Origin: Acetobacteraceae bacterium
Lineage (GTDB): Bacteria; Pseudomonadota; Alphaproteobacteria; Acetobacterales; Acetobacteraceae
Length of the DNA: 64,000 bases
Reading direction: 5' to 3'
Assembly: GCA_025354865.1 (NCBI GenBank)
Contig: JANXMB010000128.1
Span: 33,635 to 97,634 of the forward strand
In this document: in pieces, positions 18,084 through 27,905 of the stretch
How positions within the stretch are numbered: the first letter of the stretch is position 1
How the letters are laid out: every line of letters begins with the position of its first letter
Made by a program: the position numbers and the translations under genes
The notes under the pieces: model-generated
The model's database searches: none
The model's input: the letters and a program-made list of their open reading frames with translations, nothing else
What the model was told of the DNA's origin: nothing

Positions 18084-19495
18084 GGCTCCTTCTGGTTCCG
18101 ATCGGTTTCAATGCGATTGAGTTCACCCGGGACATCTTCGATATCGTAAGATGAAGCCAGGGTTTTCACGGCCGTCTCACGGCTGATATGTCCAGCATTC
18201 GCCAGCGTCGAAAGCGTTTGCGCGTCCCGTTGACGGTCCTCGGATGTGGGCGGATACCAGGCGGGCCAGCGTAACGATAGCGGCGCCGTCGTATCCAACG
18301 GTCCGATCTGCCGACCGGCGACGATCAACGAATATCGGACCGATGCCCGGACCACCATGCGCATCAGCGCCAATAGGGCGCCCTCGCCGTAGGTAACCCG
18401 CAGATTATCGGCCAGCCACAGTAAGCCTTGGTTCAACATCTCCAGGGCGCGACCCGATTGTGCGGCGGTGAGCTTGCTGGGGCTGGCCCGATTGCCATGG
18501 ATGCTTTCCAAGGCGAATTCCCGCAGCAACCGCACATACTCGATGACGGCCGAGGATGCGGTACCCCCGATTTCGAGCAATCGTGCATCGCCCTTCTCGC
18601 TGACGATCAAGGCATTGCCGGCACCTCTGACGATCTCGGAATCGACACCGGCCGGTTCCTTGATCAAAAGCGTCGGGTCGCTGCTGTATTTCAGCCCACG
18701 CCCGGCTTGGCTGAGCTGATAGTCGATTTCGATCTGCGTCTCGATAGCGGCCTGGAATGTGCAGGCGCCATCGTTGCTGTCGCCGGTCACCGAAAAGCCG
18801 GGCAAGTTACGAATCCAGACGATCGGCACGAAACCTAGGCCGTGTCGAACAGTACGGGTCGTATCGATGTCCGGCGGAAGGTTGGATGCGGTCGGCGATG
18901 GCAGGAACCATGTTTCGGTTTCTGTATCCCAATGACGGGCGAACCAGTAGTCCTGATCGATATCGTCGATCTCGTAACCGCTTGCGGCCAGCACGTGGCC
19001 CGATACTTTGTAGCGTTCCGTGACGGACAGCAGATCGTCCGGCGCCGCCGGATCCCATGTCGGGGTCAAATAGAGTGTATCGACGTAGCTGAAAAAGACG
19101 CGTCCGCGCAGAACGCGCATTAGCACGGCAGCGGAACCGATCGAACCTTTGATGGCCGTTTCCGTCATTACGAGGTTCAGGCGCGTTTCTTTGATCAAAT
19201 CGGCCAGGATGCCCCGCAGCGTATGATCCGGGCAGTCGACCGAGGGAAAATGCCCCTCGCTGAACAAGAGAGAAACGCTATCTTCGACGACCAGCCGACA
19301 AAGCGGATACCGGACGCTGGGGCGCCGATTTCGCAGTGGAATATACTCTCCGCCAGCGCCGCGCTCTTCATTGAATGAGTAAGGCAGGATATTGTAAAAT
19401 GTGCCGGTAAGGACGCGGTTCAATATATCCAGCGTGCGTGTGCGGCCGGGATAAGCGGTGTCTCTGGGGACGAGGGCACCGATCGTGTCGAACAT
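18080..19495 (-). CDS. Phage portal protein
   Basis: 471 aa; downstream of terminase; SPP1/anti-CBASS-portal-like architecture, ..TQIEIDYQLSQAGRGLKYSSDPTLLIKEPAG. Confidence 0.8.
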   Translation of the reverse strand: MFDTIGALVPRDTAYPGRTRTLDILNRVLTGTFYNILPYSFNEERGAGGEYIPLRNRRPSVRYPLCRLVVEDSVSLLFSEGHFPSVDCPDHTLRGILADLIKETRLNLVMTETAIKGSIGSAAVLMRVLRGRVFFSYVDTLYLTPTWDPAAPDDLLSVTERYKVSGHVLAASGYEIDDIDQDYWFARHWDTETETWFLPSPTASNLPPDIDTTRTVRHGLGFVPIVWIRNLPGFSVTGDSNDGACTFQAAIETQIEIDYQLSQAGRGLKYSSDPTLLIKEPAGVDSEIVRGAGNALIVSEKGDARLLEIGGTASSAVIEYVRLLREFALESIHGNRASPSKLTAAQSGRALEMLNQGLLWLADNLRVTYGEGALLALMRMVVRASVRYSLIVAGRQIGPLDTTAPLSLRWPAWYPPTSEDRQRDAQTLSTLANAGHISRETAVKTLASSYDIEDVPGELNRIETDRNQKEP

Positions 19496-19512
19496 ATAAC
19501 CCTCATGCGGTG

Positions 19513-20928
19513 TTATCTTGATAGGTGAAGGCTGGCGATCTTCCGGGTGGGAGTGCCCAGATTCACAAGCGTCATAAAGGCCCGCACGAAAGCATCGACC
19601 TGATCGTCTTTGCCTCCGTAGGGAAAATCCCTTAATTCATCGGCAAATATGCGATTCCAATCCGCTCGCACGATCGAAACATTTCCGGCTTCGACCTGCG
19701 ATGACAAAGGTTGTGCCCGGACAATCTTCGAACCGCTTTCGCGTGAAGCAACCACATGGTAACCGGCGAGAAGCCCGGTCAGATGGGCCACCTGACTCTT
19801 GCCGGCTTGGCCCGGATCTTCGGGAAGGCCGACATGCACCGATGGTCCGTCGGTTCGTGCCGCTGCGAGAATGGCTTGCTCGATATCGCGTGCCGTTCCG
19901 CGGGTGCGCACAACGTCCAGAACCAGGAATTGTCCGGGCCGTTCCAGTCGCAATTTGACCCCGACGGTCCAGTCGGGATTGTTCGTACCATTCGCGACCG
20001 TTGCCGCCAGATCCCATGCCCGCACGGTCCTCCCGCCCGGGGTGGAGGACCCATCGACGGGCACCAGACAGGCAACTTTGAACATGCCGCCTTCGAGTGG
20101 GCGGGGCGATTGCTGATAGGCCGCGAACCAAGCCCGTTCTCCGACGGTCGCGCGCTTTCGTGCGAGAGCGTGGACATCTTCCCACTCCGGCCAAAGCGCA
20201 GCGCCGGGGGGGCGTCCGAGCGGATCGGCGTCTTCGGCGATGGCGGGAAGTCGGAGAATGCGCCAACCGTCATCGACATGTTGCCGGAGACGGCCAGCAA
20301 GATCGTCTTCGTGCCATCGTGTCATAACGATGAGAATGCGGCCTTTCGGCTTCAGGCGGGTTGTCAGGTCGGATCGATACCATTCCCAAAGCCGATCCCG
20401 ATCGGTATGTCGGTCCGCCTGCGCCTGACTGCCAACAGGATCGTCCACGATCACCAGATCGGCTCGGCGTCCGATAATCGAGCCCCGGGTTCCGGCAGCG
20501 AAATATTCTCCGCCGTTGGAGATACGCCATTGCAATGCCGATCTGTTACCCTTGGCCAGTGTGTAACCGAGCTGGGCTTCTTGGGTCGATATCAGGTCGC
20601 GGACCTGCCCGCCAAAATAGGCGGCGAGCGAGGCATTGTGGGACGCGGCGATGATGGAGCTACCGGGATGCTGCCCAAACCACCAGGCTGGGAATAGTTT
20701 CGACGCGAAGGTCGATTTTGCCGAACCCGGCGGCATGTGGACGAGAAGCCGATCGATGCGACCGGCCGATAGCGATTCCAATTCGCTCAGCAGCAACCGA
20801 TGGTGCCGAGCGGGGGTTTGGTCGGAGCTTTTCAGAACATGGACAGCCCAATCAGAGAGAGTAATAGGAGACGAATTCACCGGAATCGTCGCGGCCTCGG
20901 ATTTGCGGTCGTCTTGCGGACTCCTCAT
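19513..20928 (-). CDS. Phage terminase large subunit
   Basis: 471 aa; Walker A-like HMPPGSAKSTFASKLFPAWWFGQ; ..GRRADLVIVDDPVGSQ (Walker B); C-terminal nuclease-like ..AWDLAAT... and DDQVDAF. Confidence 0.92.
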   Translation of the reverse strand: MRSPQDDRKSEAATIPVNSSPITLSDWAVHVLKSSDQTPARHHRLLLSELESLSAGRIDRLLVHMPPGSAKSTFASKLFPAWWFGQHPGSSIIAASHNASLAAYFGGQVRDLISTQEAQLGYTLAKGNRSALQWRISNGGEYFAAGTRGSIIGRRADLVIVDDPVGSQAQADRHTDRDRLWEWYRSDLTTRLKPKGRILIVMTRWHEDDLAGRLRQHVDDGWRILRLPAIAEDADPLGRPPGAALWPEWEDVHALARKRATVGERAWFAAYQQSPRPLEGGMFKVACLVPVDGSSTPGGRTVRAWDLAATVANGTNNPDWTVGVKLRLERPGQFLVLDVVRTRGTARDIEQAILAAARTDGPSVHVGLPEDPGQAGKSQVAHLTGLLAGYHVVASRESGSKIVRAQPLSSQVEAGNVSIVRADWNRIFADELRDFPYGGKDDQVDAFVRAFMTLVNLGTPTRKIASLHLSR

Positions 20929-21333
20929 CGATCAGAGGACCGATTTCCAGTACGAAATGTATCGCATATTTGCCTTTACCGTTTCGCGTATGAATGCACG
21001 GCACCTTGCCTACGGGGCGCCTGTGGCGCGAAAGCGCCGGCTTGCAGCGCCGAAGAAGACAGGCCGATGCTCAGTCGCCTCGTCGAAGAGACGGCTTTAC
21101 TGTGCGGAATATAGAAATCGCGTAATATATGAAGCAAAGACGGCGGAGGCACCGGGAAAATGGGGCGCACCGGCCGTCGCGGCGCAAATCGCCATCGTGA
21201 GAAAAGGTATACGCTTTTTTGGGGTAGTTGGTCAAGCATTTTTTCCCTGAGAGGCATAATTTCTTTGGTGGCCGGCACGGCCCGCAAGCGGCACCACGGT
21301 GGCGTCGAACGGCATTAGTGGCTAAACAGCGGT

Positions 21334-24165
21334 GTGCATCGAACGATTCCCCTGCCGCCCGGGCCGGCAATCGCGGTTGGGTATGGCCGCAGCGCCGTGC
21401 TCACGCCCGACGGCGAACTGCTGACCATCCCCACACACGAATCCGCCGCGCTCCTGAGGGGCATGCCCCCGCCGCTGTTGGTCCACGCGCCGGCAACCTT
21501 CCGCCGGCTCGGTGTTCGGCCGGGGCCGGCGTTCGACCTCCTGGAACTGTTCGCCTTCGTCTACCCCGCCAAGGCCGCCGCTCCGACGGCCCGAGGTCTC
21601 GCGCTGGCGTTGGACCATCCCTATAAGGAAGACGGTCTCGATGCGGAGGCAGCGTTGCTGCCGGACCTGACAGCCGCAATGCTCCATCGTTTGCAGCAGG
21701 CCCGCGACACTTTGTTGAATCGCGATGCAGCCGGGTTGGCCGCCTACATGGGCAAGGCCGGCTGGGGCTGGGCACCCTATGTGATGGCTGCCCTCGGCCG
21801 AGAAGGGGACACCGCGTCCAACGAACCCTTGAAGGTCTGGAAGCGACTGCCGGAATGGGAAGAAGCAGCCCCTGTGCCGCCGCCGACCTCCCATCCCGTC
21901 AGCCAGGCCGAAGCCCGCAGTCGGCTCGCAACCCTGCTCGGTCCCCAGGCGGAGCAAAGGCCCGGGCAAGGCGATTACGCTGGCGCGGTCACGGCCGCCT
22001 TCGCGCCGCGGGAGGTTCGGGGCGATCCGCACATCGTCCTGGCCGAGGCCGGGACGGGCACGGGTAAAACCCTGGGCTACCTCGCGCCGGCCAGCGTCTG
22101 GGCGGAAAAAAATCGCGGCCCTGTTTGGATCAGCACCTTCACCCGCCACCTCCAACGGCAAATCGATTCCGAGGTGAACAAGCTGATCCCGGACGCCGCC
22201 GAACGCCGCAAACGCGTCGTCGTTCGCAAAGGCCGGGAGAACTATCTCTGCCTGCTGAACCTGGAAGACGCGGTCATGGGCGCGACCGGGGGGATGGCTT
22301 TCTCCCAGGCCATTTTGCTTGGACTAATTGCCCGCTGGGCCGTCTCCAGCGCCGATGGCGACCTCCAAGGCGGCGACCTCCCTGGCTGGCTCGGGGAACT
22401 GCATGGCCAGGTGGCGATCGCCGCCCTGGCCGATCGACGCGGCGAGTGCATACATTCGGCCTGCCCCCATTGGCGGCGTTGCTTCGTGGAACACACGATC
22501 CGACGCGCCAAAACCGCCGATCTGGTGGTCGCGAACCACGCCCTCGTGATGACCCAGGCCGCATGGGGGGGGCTCGACGATAACGCCGTCCCGACACGCT
22601 ACGTGTTCGACGAAGGCCATCATCTGTTCGACGCGGCGGATTCGGCCTTTTCTGCCGTGCTTTCGGGACTTGAAACGGCGGAGTTGCGGCGCTGGCTGTT
22701 GGGCGCGGAAGGCGGCCGATCCCGTGCAAGGGGCCTGCGGCGGCGGATCGAGGAACTGGTGGCCGGACGCCCCAACCTGGAGGCCCCGCTCGATGCCGTC
22801 CTGCAGGCCGCTCGCACACTGCCCGCCGGTGGTTGGGCGCAACGCCTGACGGAGGCCGGACCGGAATTGACCGGGATCGAGGCAACCAGAGCCAATCCGA
22901 CCGAGGTCTTTCTGCGCGTGGTACATCGGCAAGTGCTCGCCCGAGTCGGTAACGCCGACGATGCGCCAGGACGCCCCGCAGCCTGGGGTGCCCTGGAATG
23001 CGATGTGTTTCCAATCGCAGCCGATGTCTCCAACGCTTCAGAGTCCCTCGTTCGGGCGCTCGGGCGCATCGCCGAGCCGGCGACGACATTGTGCAATCGT
23101 CTGACAGCGCGCCTGGAAGACGAGGCGGAGGATATGGATACCGCGACCAGGGTGCGGATCGAAGCCGTATGCCGGTCGCTGACCCGGCGCGCCTTGAATC
23201 CGCTCGCCGCTTGGCAAGGTATGCTGCGCGCATTGACCGAGGTGCCAGCGGAGCCCGGCCAGCGTCCGGAGCATGTCTTGTTTCTGCGGATCGACCGGCG
23301 CGATGGGAATCGGGACGTGGATGTCGGCTTGCATCGACACTGGTTGGACCCGACGATCCCGTTCGCCGCGACTTTGGCTGCGCCCGCGCAAGGGTTAGTG
23401 GTGACGTCGGCCACCTTGCGCGATTCTGGGGACACGGATCCCGAAGCCGCCTGGATCGCGGCCGAAGCTCGGGTCGGCGCGCGGCACCTGCCGTCCCCCG
23501 CGATACGCACAGCCGTGTCGTCGCCGTTCGACTATGCCGCGCAGACTCGCGCCTTCGTGGTGACCGATGTTGCCGGTACCAATCTCGATCGACTGGCGGC
23601 CGCGTACCGAGCGCTGTTCTTGGCGGCGGGCGGCGGCGGCCTCGGGTTGTTTACCGCAATCCGGCGGTTGCGCGCGGTGCACGAACGGATTGCGCCGGAT
23701 TTGGAAGCAGCAGGCATCCCGCTATTCGCCCAACATGTCGATGTAATGGGGAATGCCACTCTGGTAGACATCTTCCGAACCGAGGAAGAAAGCTGTCTGC
23801 TCGGAACCGACGCTATGCGCGACGGGGTCGATGTGCCGGGTCGAGCGCTTCGGTTGGTTGTGTTCGAAAAAGTGCCATGGCCGAGGCCGGATATTCTGCA
23901 CCGTGAGCGGCGCATCCACCTTTCCGAAGGCGATCCGAGGGGTTACGACGACCGTATCGCGCGGTTGCGTCTGCGCCAGGCATTCGGGCGGTTGATACGA
24001 CGCGCCTCCGACCGGGGGGTTTTCGTGCTGCTCGATCGTGGGACGCCAAGCCGCATCCTGTCGGCTTTTCCCGCCGGCGTGACCGTCGAACGCGTCGGGC
24101 TCGCGCAAGCCGTTGCCCGAACCAGCGCGTTCTTGTCCGAAACGCCGCCTGCCGGCGCAATTTGA
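21334..24165 (+). CDS. ATP-dependent DNA helicase, DinG/YoaA-like
   Basis: 943 aa; EAGTGTGKTLGYLAPA (Walker A), DEGHH box, four-Cys region CIHSACPHWRRC. Confidence 0.88.
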   Translation: MHRTIPLPPGPAIAVGYGRSAVLTPDGELLTIPTHESAALLRGMPPPLLVHAPATFRRLGVRPGPAFDLLELFAFVYPAKAAAPTARGLALALDHPYKEDGLDAEAALLPDLTAAMLHRLQQARDTLLNRDAAGLAAYMGKAGWGWAPYVMAALGREGDTASNEPLKVWKRLPEWEEAAPVPPPTSHPVSQAEARSRLATLLGPQAEQRPGQGDYAGAVTAAFAPREVRGDPHIVLAEAGTGTGKTLGYLAPASVWAEKNRGPVWISTFTRHLQRQIDSEVNKLIPDAAERRKRVVVRKGRENYLCLLNLEDAVMGATGGMAFSQAILLGLIARWAVSSADGDLQGGDLPGWLGELHGQVAIAALADRRGECIHSACPHWRRCFVEHTIRRAKTADLVVANHALVMTQAAWGGLDDNAVPTRYVFDEGHHLFDAADSAFSAVLSGLETAELRRWLLGAEGGRSRARGLRRRIEELVAGRPNLEAPLDAVLQAARTLPAGGWAQRLTEAGPELTGIEATRANPTEVFLRVVHRQVLARVGNADDAPGRPAAWGALECDVFPIAADVSNASESLVRALGRIAEPATTLCNRLTARLEDEAEDMDTATRVRIEAVCRSLTRRALNPLAAWQGMLRALTEVPAEPGQRPEHVLFLRIDRRDGNRDVDVGLHRHWLDPTIPFAATLAAPAQGLVVTSATLRDSGDTDPEAAWIAAEARVGARHLPSPAIRTAVSSPFDYAAQTRAFVVTDVAGTNLDRLAAAYRALFLAAGGGGLGLFTAIRRLRAVHERIAPDLEAAGIPLFAQHVDVMGNATLVDIFRTEEESCLLGTDAMRDGVDVPGRALRLVVFEKVPWPRPDILHRERRIHLSEGDPRGYDDRIARLRLRQAFGRLIRRASDRGVFVLLDRGTPSRILSAFPAGVTVERVGLAQAVARTSAFLSETPPAGAI

Positions 24166-24173
24166 GGTAACCG

Positions 24174-25538
24174 ATGTTCGCCCTTGTCGCGAGTATCGCG
24201 AGTCTTCCGACAGTCTGCCTGTTCGTCGGGGCCGCCATGGGATGGGTGCAGCCATGGGCAGCCCTCGGCATCGCCTGTCTCACGATCTTGGTCGCCGCTG
24301 CGTGCGTGGCGGTCGTGCGGCGCGATCAACGGCTGCTGTCGTTCGTGGTCCGTAAGCTCGCCTCGGATGAGCCGCAGGATGCATCTGCGGTGGTTGCCGA
24401 GCCGATCGTGCTCGAAACATTGGGGCGCGAACTGGATTATCTGGCGCGTCGGGTCGCACCCCGCGCGGCGTTGGTCGAACAATTGCGGCGGGCAGACGCC
24501 CTCATTCTCGAACGGTTGCCGGATCCCTTGATCGTGCTGGCCGGCGACGGCGCGGTGCGCCGAGCCAATGCGGCCGCACGCTCGACCTATGGCGACGATA
24601 TGGCGGCGGTACTCCGCCATCCCGGTTTACGGGGGGCGATCGAGCGTACCTTTGCCTCCGGCGCGGTGCAGACAGCGGAATTGACTTTGCCCGCGCCGGT
24701 GGAGCGCGATGTACAGGCGTCGGTCGTGCCGATGGACCCGCCGCTGGCCGATGGGGGCCGCGCGATCGTTGTTTTATCCGACCGAACCCGCGAACGCATG
24801 GTTGAGCGTATGCGTGCCGATTTCGTTGCCAATGTCAGCCATGAGCTTCGCACGCCGCTGACATCGTTGATCGGGTTTATTGAAACATTGCGCGGTCCCG
24901 CCGCCGACGATCCCCCTGCCCAGCAACGATTTCTCGCCATCATGGCGGAGCAGGGCGCGCGGATGAACCGGCTGATCGACGACTTGTTGAGTCTCTCCAG
25001 GATCGAATTGATCGAGCACCAACTCCCATCGGAGGCTATGGACCTCAAGGAATTGATCGGTCGGCTGGTAGCAGCGTTCGAGCCGCGCTTGTTGCAACGG
25101 AATGCGCGTGTCGATGTGCAGTTCGAGGACGGTTTGCCGGAAATCGTTGGCGATCCAGATCAAATAGCCCAGGTCGTACAAAACCTCCTGGACAACGCGA
25201 TGAAATACGGCGGCGAGGGCGGCACGATCGGTTTGAAGGTCGAACGTCCGCCGCCTGGGGGCCGGTGGCCGAACCGTCCGGGCCTGACGATCGTCGTGAC
25301 GGATCGCGGTGCCGGCATCCCGCGCGAGCACATTCCAAGGCTGACCGAGCGCTTTTACCGCGTTGACAAAGGGCGGTCTCGGGCGGTGGGCGGCACGGGG
25401 CTGGGTCTGGCGATCGTCAAGCATATCGTCAACCGCCATCGCGGCCAGCTATCGATCGAGAGCGAGGTCGGTGTCGGCACCACCGTCGGTGTGTGGCTGC
25501 CCCTCACGCAGCCATCGGCTGGGACCAAGGCGGCGTAG
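24174..25538 (+). CDS. phoR: PhoR-like sensor histidine kinase
   Basis: 454 aa; FVANVSHELRTPLTSLIGFIETL H-box; N, G1, G2 boxes NLLDNAMKYG, DRGAGIP, GGTGLGLAIVKHI. Confidence 0.8.
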   Translation: MFALVASIASLPTVCLFVGAAMGWVQPWAALGIACLTILVAAACVAVVRRDQRLLSFVVRKLASDEPQDASAVVAEPIVLETLGRELDYLARRVAPRAALVEQLRRADALILERLPDPLIVLAGDGAVRRANAAARSTYGDDMAAVLRHPGLRGAIERTFASGAVQTAELTLPAPVERDVQASVVPMDPPLADGGRAIVVLSDRTRERMVERMRADFVANVSHELRTPLTSLIGFIETLRGPAADDPPAQQRFLAIMAEQGARMNRLIDDLLSLSRIELIEHQLPSEAMDLKELIGRLVAAFEPRLLQRNARVDVQFEDGLPEIVGDPDQIAQVVQNLLDNAMKYGGEGGTIGLKVERPPPGGRWPNRPGLTIVVTDRGAGIPREHIPRLTERFYRVDKGRSRAVGGTGLGLAIVKHIVNRHRGQLSIESEVGVGTTVGVWLPLTQPSAGTKAA

Positions 25539-25560
25539 GGGTCCGGGCGGGCGATAAAGC

Positions 25561-26211
25561 CTATCGTTGCCCCGTCAGCCGATAAAGTGCGACCGCTCGT
25601 TCGGTGCGATCCTCCAATTCCAGGGACGTCGGCACCCGATAATGCGCGAAAGGGGCGAGCCCGGTAGGCGGCAGATAGGTGCGGCCTGGGTCGGCAATCC
25701 AGACCTCGGCCGTGTGTGCCAGGCAGGTCAGCCAGGGCAGGATATGCCCGGTCATGGGCGCTTCGTAGCACACGTCGCCGCACAAAATCAGATCCCATCG
25801 GCATGCGGACCCGACGATGTCGCCCGACAAGGCATCGATCTCGATGTCGTTCTCCGCAGCATTCAGGCGCATGGCAGCGATGGCCATCGGGTCGATTTCC
25901 GCCGCTTCGACCGACGCCGCACCGGCTTTGACGCACGCAATGGCCGCCAAACCGCAGCCTGCCGCGAAATCCAACACCCGCCGACCGGCAACGATGTCCG
26001 GGCGGTCCAAGATGTGGCGCGCCATCGCCACGCTGCCCGGCCAAGCAAACGCCCAGAACGGCGGGGCGGTGTTGTTTTCGGCTAGCCAATCCTCGGTGGC
26101 TTGCCAAATCGGGGTGATTTCCGTCGCCAACCACAGCCGAATCTCCGGCACCATCGAATGGGCCGAGAGGATCGTGTTGCGCCGGATGAAATCGCCCGGT
26201 GCGCTTGTCAC
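25561..26211 (-). CDS. Class I SAM-dependent methyltransferase, ETFB-lysine/nicotinamide N-methylase-like
   Basis: 216 aa from GTG at 26211 (GTGA overlap with ubiA stop); PPFWAFAWPGSVAMARHILD.., VLDFAAGCGLAAIACVKAGA. Confidence 0.75.
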   Translation of the reverse strand: MTSAPGDFIRRNTILSAHSMVPEIRLWLATEITPIWQATEDWLAENNTAPPFWAFAWPGSVAMARHILDRPDIVAGRRVLDFAAGCGLAAIACVKAGAASVEAAEIDPMAIAAMRLNAAENDIEIDALSGDIVGSACRWDLILCGDVCYEAPMTGHILPWLTCLAHTAEVWIADPGRTYLPPTGLAPFAHYRVPTSLELEDRTERAVALYRLTGQR

Positions 26212-27107
26212 AGCCGGCCCACTAGGATCGCCGCCGCGACCGCCAACCCAACCTCCCGGTTCGCGCGGAACAGGCGCAAGCAGCCTGCGGGATCGTGGAT
26301 ATCCAACTGCACAATCTGGCGGATCAGCAGCGCCGCCGGCAAGGCCAATGCCGCGTAGAAACCCCAATGCAGCCCGGCCATCCATCCGGCGGTGCCCAAC
26401 AGAAGGACGGCCCCGGCATAGCAGGTTGCCAGGAACGGGGCGGTGCTCTCGCCGAACAGCCGCGCGGTGGATTTCACCCCGATCAACGCGTCGTCGTCGC
26501 GATCCTGGTGCGCGTAGATCGTGTCGAAGCCCAGGTCCCAAAAGATCGCCGCCGCATACAGCGCCGCCCATGCGAAATCCAACCGGTCGGCACCGGCCGC
26601 GTATCCCAGTGGCGCGCCGAAGCCGAACGTAAAGCCCATCATCAGTTGGGGCCACCACGTGATCCGCTTCGCCAATGGGTAAAGCCCAACCAGAACCAGG
26701 GAGGCGACACCGAGCGCCTGGGACAAACCGTTGAGTTGCAGAAGTATCCCAAGGCCGAGGGACAGCAGGCAGGCCAGGAATACCAATGCGTGGCGCGGTC
26801 GCAGCATGCCCGATGCCAGCGGTCTGCCGGCCGTGCGTGCGACCATCCGATCGATATCGCGATCCCACAGGTCGTTCACGACGCACCCGGCCGAACGCAT
26901 GGTCAGACTGCCGATGCCGAACAGCAGGATCAGCCGCACCGTTTCGGTCCAGGATGGCGTCGCGAGCAGGATGCCCCAAATTCCCGGAAGAAAGAGCAAC
27001 CAGGTGCCGATCGGACGGTCGAGCCGAGCAAGCAGGATGTAGGGAAGCCAGCCGCGCGGCATGCGGGCGACCCAGCCGGTTGCGACGATATCGGTGTGTA
27101 TGGTCAT
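26208..27107 (-). CDS. ubiA: 4-hydroxybenzoate octaprenyltransferase
   Basis: 299 aa; RLDRPIGTWLLFLPGIWG, NDLWDRDIDRMVART, YAHQDRDDD motifs. Confidence 0.93.
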   Translation of the reverse strand: MTIHTDIVATGWVARMPRGWLPYILLARLDRPIGTWLLFLPGIWGILLATPSWTETVRLILLFGIGSLTMRSAGCVVNDLWDRDIDRMVARTAGRPLASGMLRPRHALVFLACLLSLGLGILLQLNGLSQALGVASLVLVGLYPLAKRITWWPQLMMGFTFGFGAPLGYAAGADRLDFAWAALYAAAIFWDLGFDTIYAHQDRDDDALIGVKSTARLFGESTAPFLATCYAGAVLLLGTAGWMAGLHWGFYAALALPAALLIRQIVQLDIHDPAGCLRLFRANREVGLAVAAAILVGRL

Positions 27108-27161
27108 TGCTGCTACTGTGCGCGCCGATGCCCTTCGGTCAACCGGAAACCGCTCGCCCCG

Positions 27162-27869
27162 ATGCCCACGATTCCGCGCCTCTTTGTTGCAACCCCCCTT
27201 CTATCGGCCACCGATGTCCCGGGCACCGCAGCCCAGGCCCATTATCTCGGCTCGGTGATACGCCGGGCGGTGGGGGACGAAGTGTGCTTGTTCAACGGCC
27301 GCGATGGGGAGTGGCGCGCCGTCATCGCGGTTCTGCGCCGCGATCGGGTGGCGTTTCGTTTGCAGTCATGCCTGAGGCAGCAGGCGCCGGACGGCGATCT
27401 TTGGCTGCTCTTTGCTTTGCTGAAGCGCGACACGACCGATTTGACGATCGAGAAAGCGACGGAACTCGGCGTATCCGTTATCCAGCCGGTCGTCACCGAT
27501 CGTACCAATGCCGCCCGCGTCAACGAGGACCGGCTGCGCGCCATCGCCACGGAAGCGGCCGAACAGTGCGAGCGCCTCACGATCCCGGAAATCCGCCCGC
27601 CCCGTTCGCTGGCCGATTTGCTGGCATCCTGGCCACCCGATCGGAAGCTGTTCGCGGCGATCGAACGAGCGGACGTCGCCAGGATCGGACCGGCATCGGG
27701 ACCGTGTGCACTGCTGGTCGGTCCGGAGGGCGGCTTTACGGCAGCCGAGCTTGACGCGCTGCGACGATATTCGTTTGTTGAGCCTGTGACGCTCGGGCCA
27801 CTGGTGCTGCGAGCCGAAACGGCATGCCTGGTCGGACTGGCCCTGTTGCGTTCGGCCGGTTGCGGGTAA
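27162..27869 (+). CDS. rsmE: 16S rRNA (uracil(1498)-N(3))-methyltransferase
   Basis: 235 aa; KATELGVSVIQPVVTDRT, LVGPEGGFTAAELDAL, LGPLVLRAETA. Confidence 0.93.
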   Translation: MPTIPRLFVATPLLSATDVPGTAAQAHYLGSVIRRAVGDEVCLFNGRDGEWRAVIAVLRRDRVAFRLQSCLRQQAPDGDLWLLFALLKRDTTDLTIEKATELGVSVIQPVVTDRTNAARVNEDRLRAIATEAAEQCERLTIPEIRPPRSLADLLASWPPDRKLFAAIERADVARIGPASGPCALLVGPEGGFTAAELDALRRYSFVEPVTLGPLVLRAETACLVGLALLRSAGCG

Positions 27870-27905
27870 GAAGCCGAACCACGAACCGAGACGTTTGGGA
27901 AGAAT

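Noticed and set aside
1-21000. RcGTA-like gene transfer agent
   Set aside because: Presence of a contractile sheath and P2-like baseplate genes differs from the siphovirus-like RcGTA tail; not excluded as another domesticated particle, but no positive evidence.
20976-21287. Small ORFs in the prophage-host gap as a small terminase
   Set aside because: Composition is Arg/Pro-rich and unstructured with no HTH-like character; likely non-coding.
26295-27161. N-terminal extension of the rsmE ORF in the track
   Set aside because: Overlaps ubiA on the other strand; RsmE similarity begins at ATG 27162.
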